Assembly (NCBI GenBank): GCA_016808115.1
Contig: JAEQBH010001380.1
Span: 186,001 to 250,000 of the forward strand
Reading direction: 5' to 3'
DNA: 64,000 nucleotides
DNA from: Tetrastigma voinierianum
Lineage: Eukaryota; Streptophyta; Magnoliopsida; Vitales; Vitaceae
The position numbers and the translations under genes are program-made. Shown here one piece after another: positions 57,918 through 64,000 of the stretch. Within the stretch, counting starts at the first letter, position 1; each line of letters opens with the position of its first letter. The notes under the pieces were generated by a model. It saw only the letters and a list, made by a program, of their open reading frames with translations. It made no database searches and had not been told where the DNA came from.

Positions 57918-60399
57918 TGTCACGTTTCTCATTCCTCTACCAACCCATTTCAATATCCAATCAGAGGTCCCATTGGTATCCTGATATATATCGGGACTCT
58001 TACTCCGAATAATTATACATTGGTATATCCAAGTCTTATAATATATCCAAATCATATACAAAAGTCCAAATAAAACCACCACCTGAGTGGTGTTTATAGT
58101 GTCGTGAAGAGCGTGCGATCAAGTCCCATCATATATTCTCAAAACTATACAATTACAATTACCGATCGTAGCTGAACCCAGCTAAAGGATGAACCCTACT
58201 CGTGGTGCTAATTGAAGAATGCGTTCTGACGTCTTCCGTACCTACACGGATTAAACTCCATGTTTTTTTACGCTTAGTGGGAAAAACATATATACAACAT
58301 GTGTGATCCAAATATAATAAGCATATAACAATAACAGCATTGCACTTCATGCATTCGTATACGACTCATACAAGTAATTATGCTTATCTCGACTTATGCC
58401 TACTAATTTCGAATTTATGCTTTACAACGGACTTTATGCTTATTCTTCTATAAAAGTACCCGTAGGTACTACATGTGTTCATTATACTGAGGTAAAACTG
58501 AGGAACAACGGACGATATTATATTACAGACTTATATGTTTATTCAGTCTCTCGTAGGAGTTAGTGAGCTTACTCTTATTCATCACCCGCACGTATTGCGT
58601 AATTTAATCCATACACCATAATTTCCTCTTGTTTATTCTTCGCATTATTATCATATAATTACTCGGGATACCTGCACTTTCGCATTCACAAACGTAAGAT
58701 TACATCATAATAATATCAAAGATATTATACAAGACGTGAAAAAGCAGGATTTCCAATACAGAACCGGAGGCTACATGAAGACACTCAGAGACAGAGTGCC
58801 AGAGCACTTTAATATATGTATACCAAGTACAACCCAGAGCGCCGGAGCACCAGCAGAGTACCAAGTACTAATCAGGACGTATGTTATGTCAATTAATAGC
58901 TGATCCTCGTGTATTTTATAATTATATGGGATTTCAAGAATTTACCTGCTTTAGAATATGGCATTCTTGTTTGGCATATAATTGCTACATCAGATTTAGT
59001 ATGTAAGGCAATGATGATATAATCAATGAACTTTAACTCCATAAAGATTTTATTCTTCTTAATCTGATTTTTACTCCAGGAATTGGAATCAATCCAATCG
59101 GATCAATTAACCAAAGTTGAAGTGCATTTTCTCCTCGCCAACTAGTTTGCCACGATTTTAGCCATGTGCTGGATTGCAGATATCATTTTCCAGTGCCTTG
59201 TCTCGATATTTGGCACTGATATTTGTACTATTTTAAAGTTAAGGTAAGCAAGGGTTCTATTCCAACTGAATCACCCCATTCGAGCACTGAACCTCAAAGC
59301 CATCCGGTCAACTGCTGCATCACTTCTATGATCAACCGATGCAGAAATGGGCTTTGCACGCTCACCAGTGGAATTTGTTATCTGTAATCAGAATTTGGAG
59401 ATACTCTGATAAAATATATTTGGTTCTCCTTGAAGTCTATTTTACAGAGCCACTAGAATCACTCAAATTTGATAAGAAATGAGCAGCAAAATAAAATACC
59501 TAAAACTCGGTCAAAATCAATAGTATACCCTACTGGTGTGATCTTGTTCTACCTAGACTCTTGCCAAAATATTCAAGACATATTCTACCGTAGGACTTCA
59601 ATCCCACCGTAGAACTCTAAAAGTGCCCAAATTGGGTGGTTTCTCCATTTTCATGCCTCATCATCCCAGATCACCCTAATGCATCAACTCCTTCATCAAA
59701 AACTAACATGGAATCCCTCCCAAGAACTCCACAAACACCTTTTAATTTTGCAAAGGAATACTTAGATTCATACCACTCTTCACCCAATTCTACAAACTTG
59801 AATTTTGGAGGATCTATAGATCACTCACAGAACTAGGGCTTTTTAACCAAACTTCCCTTAAATCTAGAGTTATACGTTTGCTCAGCAAAACCCTAGAGAT
59901 GGGAATCAATTTAATGTTCAATAAACCCTAAAGAATCCATACCCAAGAAATCTCACAGATCAAAATCACTAGAATCCCTAATGTCCATATAAATTATAGC
60001 AAAGTCAAGCATCCATACTTTGGATTTGCTCCCTCCTTCCTCTTCTTCTTCTTTCCCTTCTTCTCCTTCCTTTCTCCCTCCTCTCCCAGATGTTATTTGG
60101 GAGACCAAAAATGCATTTTGGTCTCCACACCTCTTTATAATAAGGGTTTTTAAATTATTTAGCATTCCCAGCCAGTTGACCTTTCCCCACCGCATTACAC
60201 CCCCATTATTTATACTACTCCTAATTATATAACCCATGTCTTGATGTCCTCTTGGACAAATACGTTTTCAAGCTCTACACATGTACAACTTCCGAGTTTT
60301 TAAGTTTCTATATTTCATTAATTTACGAAAATTTTAATTTATGTCTACAAAATACCCTAAACATGTTGAAAACAACCAGGGTGTGTTTCGGGTGTTACA
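57918..60399 (-). repeat. Family-B gypsy LTR, reversed, 3' LTR
   Basis: About 2,482 bp. The minus-strand start is TGTAACACCCGAAACACACC (plus-strand end 60,399) and the proposed end is GAAACGTGACA (57,918). It is preceded on the minus strand by TTTTTAAGGAGG, a polypurine tract. It matches the solo LTR at 43,600-45,436 at both ends. The left boundary is inferred from the TG...CA ends and the point where integrase of the other element stops. The CT-rich open frames near 60,020-60,237 are not genes. Confidence 0.75.
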
Positions 60400-61850
60400 C
60401 CTCCTTAAAAATAAATTTCGTCTCTAAATTACCCTCAACTCAGAGCCGAGGGTATCGCACTCTCATCAAGCGATTCTGGTTCTATGCCTTCTTCCGGCTA
60501 CCGTGATGCTGCCAAAGCACTTTTACTAAAGGGAAACTCTGCTTGTTTCGTAACCCGCCTTATTTACCATCTAGAATAAGCTTTCGCTTTCATCGGCTGT
60601 GAAATCTTCTTCTTGTACTCGCATATCTTGAACTGTAATATATGTGCAATGGGTCGAACGATGATCTTACAAGCTATTAGACACATGGAATACATCATGT
60701 AATTTGGCTAACCTGCAGGGAGTGCCAACTGCACGCTTATCGTCCAATTCTTTCTAAGACTTCCCCCTATATGGGCCAAATTGTAATCGTGGACTCGCTT
60801 CCTTCCTTCCTAAACGGAGTCTTTTTCCACGGAGATACTTTTAAAAACACTTTATCTCCTACTTCATAATTTGTACCTTTTTCTCTTCAAATTAGCATAA
60901 GACCTTTGTCTATCACAGGCAGCTCTTAATCTCTGCTGAATAATCTGAACTTTTTTCTCCGTGTCTTTAACTAATTCAGGACCGATAATCTTATGCTCAT
61001 TCATCTCTATCCAACACGTAGGGAGTTCTACATCGCCTTCCATACGCAGCTTCATAATGGGCCATACCAATATCGATTGATAATCATGTTATAAAGTAAA
61101 TCTATGGAGTGGAAATCATTTATCCCAACTTCCGGAAAATCTAATACACAAACTCAAGCATGTCTTCAATACTGATCACTCTTCGTGACCGTCCATCGCT
61201 TTGTGGATGGAAAGCAAGCATAAAATTCAATCTCGTACTCAAAAGTCGATCAGAACTCTTTCCAAAACTCCGACAGGAATCGAGGATCGCTGGCCGGACA
61301 CTATCGATACGGAATGCTATGTAATCTAACACTCTATCTCACATAAAGGTCCGCTAAACGATCCATGGAGTAGTCAAGTCGAATTGGTAAAAAGTGAGCA
61401 GACTTGGTCATTCTATCCACTATTACCCGTGACAGATCATGTTTCCTTTCAGCGGATGGAAACCTGATACGAAACCATAGCTATGTTATCCCACTTCCAT
61501 GTGGGAATCAAGGGATTCAATAAACCAGATGGTACTTGGTGTTCATTTTTACTTATCGACACGTCAGACACTTACACATACTCGAATATCCTTTTTTCAT
61601 CCTCGCCACCGTGACTGCTTTCATATCCTCGTACATTTTACTACTTCCAGATGCATGGTAAAATGTGATTGCGTGGTTTACATAATGATTTCTTTCAATT
61701 CCATACGGCCTGCACATTAACTGCTTTAGAACAAACCTCCACTTCCATTCTATGGAAAACAGCTTTTGTCTCCGCATCACTTACCGAAAGCAATTCTTGT
61801 AATCTCTGTCATCATTTTCCGAGCATTCACTATTATTTATCTAAACCCAT
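60400..61850 (-). pseudogene. Family-B gypsy integrase
   Basis: Minus-strand integrase. From its N-terminal side (higher coordinates): SSKMYEDMKA..ARMKKG..SMCKCLTCR (61,553-61,650), the end of the zinc-binding H2C2 region; then 61,141-61,332 with STRLNFMLAFHPQSDGRSRR and EDML, the late catalytic core; then 60,864-61,070 with CWIEMNEHKIIGPELV and RQRSYANLKRK, the C-terminal region. The end near 60,400-60,470 has a decayed version of the usual FGGRD-type stop region. Stops and shifts throughout. It joined element cDNA to the genome when intact. Confidence 0.85.
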
Positions 61851-62620
61851 TCACATCTAATCGAGCCAACAAGGCTCCATCGTAAATCTCCAATCATAAT
61901 CTTTCAAGGTCAGAGCAGAATCAATTTCTACCAAGGTATCTTTACTACATTTGCTTTCCCGGTGGTAATCAATTATACAACATAGTCTTTCAACAATTCC
62001 AAACCACCGACGTCGCTTTCAAGTTCAAATTCCTTTGGAGTTAGCAAATATTTCGCACTCTATGATCGTGAAAATTTTACATTTTTCTCCATATAATAGT
62101 ACTCAAATTTTCAAAGCGAACACTACACCAAGTAACCTAAATCATGTGGGATAGTTTTTCTCATGCGCTCAATTTGCCCTGAAGCATAAGCCACCACTTT
62201 CCCATCCCGCATCAATACGCATCCAAACTGATCTCGAAGCACATCAGATCGTAATCCCTACCCAAGTAGGTCAATCAACACCGGTGCTTCCAACCCAAGA
62301 TTTCTTTTAATTTTTCAAAACTCGGATTGGCACTTATCATCCCAAGCCAAATTCTCACTCTTCTTCTATAATCTTCAAGTGAGGATGGTATAATCAAAAG
62401 CTCAGATAAATCTCCGATAATAACCTCAAGTGCCCTAAGAAAACTTCTTATCTCTGCTTATGTTCGAGAGGTTGCCAATTCACAATGTTTCATTTTAATG
62501 ATCCACTCTACCTTCTACAGATACAATATACTTAGAAATGACACCCTGCTTTCAAAATCACATTTACTTAATTTCGGCAAACAACCGATTCTCTTCTCAA
62601 AGTTTGCAACACTATCCTCA
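61851..62620 (-). pseudogene. Family-B gypsy RNase H
   Basis: RNase H is readable at 62,155-62,225 on the minus strand: a GCVL-like block, then RDGKVVAYASGQIERM. About 62,030 adds LTPKEFELES, the equivalent of the H-DLEL block. About 62,440-62,620 is the RT connection, poorly preserved. Nonfunctional. Confidence 0.75.
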
Positions 62621-63165
62621 AATGGTGTTCATGTTCCTATGTATCTTTAGAATACAATTGTGTCATCAATAAATACCACAACAAATTGATCCAATAGGGG
62701 CGGAAAAACCCTGCATTCATCAAGTCCATAAACGTTGTACTGAGCATTAGTCAACCCAAATGGCATGACCAAAAACTCATATTGGCACCTGTTCTCAAAG
62801 TCAAGCTGACATCAACCCTTTACACTGAGTTGATATCCCGATCGCAGAAGCCCATTCGAGAAGACACTTGCTCCTCTCAATTGATCAAATAAATCTCTAT
62901 TCTGCAACGTACTTATTCTTGAACCTGTTGCATTTTATTTATTCCGTTTAGTCAATGTGCACATCCTAAGAGCCCATCTTTCTTCTTAACAAATAAAACC
63001 AAGCACCCCACGTAAACGCTAGGTCTAACAAAACCATCCAATAGCTCTTGTAGTTGAGTTTTCAAATCCTCTTTTAGTTCGCTTGAGCCATACTCAGAAG
63101 TGTGCTCCTCGAAATAGAGTCGCTCCCTAACAACTTCAATAGAGAGATTCACTTCCGCTCAGGGA
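62621..63165 (-). pseudogene. Family-B gypsy reverse transcriptase
   Basis: Minus strand. The early block LQELLDGFVRPS with LFVKKKDG is in the 62,952-63,152 frame. RDLFDQLRGASVF follows in another frame (about 62,870-62,905), then YEFLVMPFGLTNAQ (about 62,745-62,790) and FVVVFIDDT, with FIDD at 62,662-62,673, the metal-binding active-site motif still present. There are two or more frameshifts and a stop just after the active site. Confidence 0.85.
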
Positions 63166-63520
63166 AAATTCCCCGGTACTTTTCTCGTGAAACACATCAG
63201 AAACTCCCTAATCACGTGAATACTTTCTAAATTCATTTGTTCTCGAGTCAAGAATCAAAGCCAAAAAGGTCAATCTTTTCAAAAACGCCGGGCTTTCATA
63301 AATGTGGCAATTTTCATGATCGATTCGTGACTGATAACACCCTCGTATGGTTACTCGATGTCGACATTTGGCAAAACTCTTTTCATCACAAATTAACTAT
63401 GGCCTGATGCTCGATAACCAATCCATTCCCAAGATCAAATCAAATTCTCATGAAAAGGCAAAGTAATTAGATCAACCAGAATTCCTTATTATGGACCATT
63501 AAGGGACAATTTTTATACAC
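63166..63520 (-). pseudogene. Family-B linker between protease and RT
   Basis: In line with pol on the minus strand but unreadable; no motif. Placed by position. Confidence 0.4.
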
Positions 63521-63780
63521 ACGGCCGATTTAACACTGAGGCTCCGAGGACTTGTAACAAGCAAAATATAATCTACGCCCCACTGTTGGTAGTTTATCGC
63601 TCATTTGTTTCCTTATGCATATATATGAATGTGTAGAGCCCTGATCACATAAAGCATACAAATCAATATCTAAAGAGAGTGAATGTACTCCCGCAATAAC
63701 CCTCGGTATGTCCTGGATCTTCTCGAGCCCCACGTACAAGCTCGTGTCAGGTCGTAGTAGGAGGATCACTTCCCATCGTC
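63521..63780 (-). pseudogene. Family-B gypsy protease
   Basis: The minus-strand frame 63,530-63,811 reads IPRVIAGVHSLSLDIDLYAL followed by CDQGSTHSYI. The last part is the retropepsin-like active site, which in this branch is D-P/S-G-S/A-T-H. The frame ends KLPTVGRRLY. The first catalytic Asp is kept. Confidence 0.8.
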
Positions 63781-64000
63781 TCGAAAATACGGCGTCCCCA
63801 CTCGCAGCCACTTCGTCCCTTACCCCTACTCTCCGAGTCCGCAGGGCACATGTGACCCTCCTTCACCACTCTCGAGATTTCTAGAACTTCCAAATCCTCG
63901 CGACACCATATCACAGTGTTCTGCATCCCACATCGAAACAACCTCGCTACTGGTCCGCAAATACTACTATGATACTTGTGGCAAATGTGGGCATACTGTG
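63781..64000 (-). pseudogene. Family-B gag end with zinc knuckle, cut by the window edge
   Basis: Minus strand: a decayed first CCHC knuckle near 63,960-63,995 and FRCGM near 63,925-63,940 as the start of a second. The rest of gag, the primer site and the 5' LTR must lie beyond 64,000. Confidence 0.6.

Noticed and set aside
59953..60237. Overlapping open frames on both strands
   Set aside because: CTTC-rich stretch of the family-B LTR; no domain.

Overview
This window reads as nuclear DNA of a flowering plant. It is AT-rich, has no dense gene run, and is packed with the LTR retrotransposons, MITEs, TRIMs, hAT remains and endogenous pararetrovirus found in plant intergenic regions. I found no intact host gene, tRNA or rRNA. 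Every long coding stretch I can identify is a decayed transposon or virus gene, and most of the open frames are chance frames inside repeats. The species cannot be read from the sequence; a eudicot-like genome is a guess.

Layout. 1-7.5 kb: three LTRs of one Ty3/gypsy family (called family A here; ends TGTGA..CCCC and GGGGCGTCACA), with an RT-RNase H scrap between the first two. 7.5-10.07 kb: spacer, a 61-bp tandem repeat, then the C-terminal tail of a probable hAT transposase, cut by a Tourist-like MITE with a TTA duplication. 10.07-12.9 kb: a broken Caulimoviridae-like pol (protease, RT, RNase H). 12.9-13.9 kb: an LTR stub and unknown sequence. 13.9-25.85 kb: one minus-strand Athila-like element with about 2.9-kb LTRs, gag remains and no visible pol. 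25.9-33.2 kb: old low-complexity DNA with an unidentified coding remnant and a TRIM-like pair.

33,224-49,325: a SIRE/Maximus-like Ty1/copia element with matching 5-bp duplications (ATATA). Its left LTR is split by two insertions and its integrase by a solo gypsy LTR (family B). With the insertions removed, the two copia LTRs come to about 1,455 and 1,421 bp, which supports the reconstruction. One insertion holds a second solo LTR with its own CAACC duplication.

49.3-54.66 kb: AT-rich repeats, a promoter-like segment probably from the 5' end of a hAT element, and a dimeric AT-rich tandem array. The array is broken by a perfect solo family-A LTR (duplication ATTTT) and then by a second, minus-strand family-A element. 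56.5-64 kb: minus-strand gypsy integrase remains of that element, a family-B LTR (57,918-60,399) and family-B pol read backwards (integrase, RNase H, RT, protease, gag zinc knuckle) to the window edge.

The window's biology is the layering of insertions. Target duplications, split frames and shared LTRs give a relative order of events. The less ordinary signals are head-to-head family-A LTR pairs that could form long hairpins, a minisatellite growing inside the family-A LTR, CGCG-centred dyads kept in the Athila-like LTRs, and an unrecognised coding remnant beside a pararetrovirus-style TATA/AATAAA pair.
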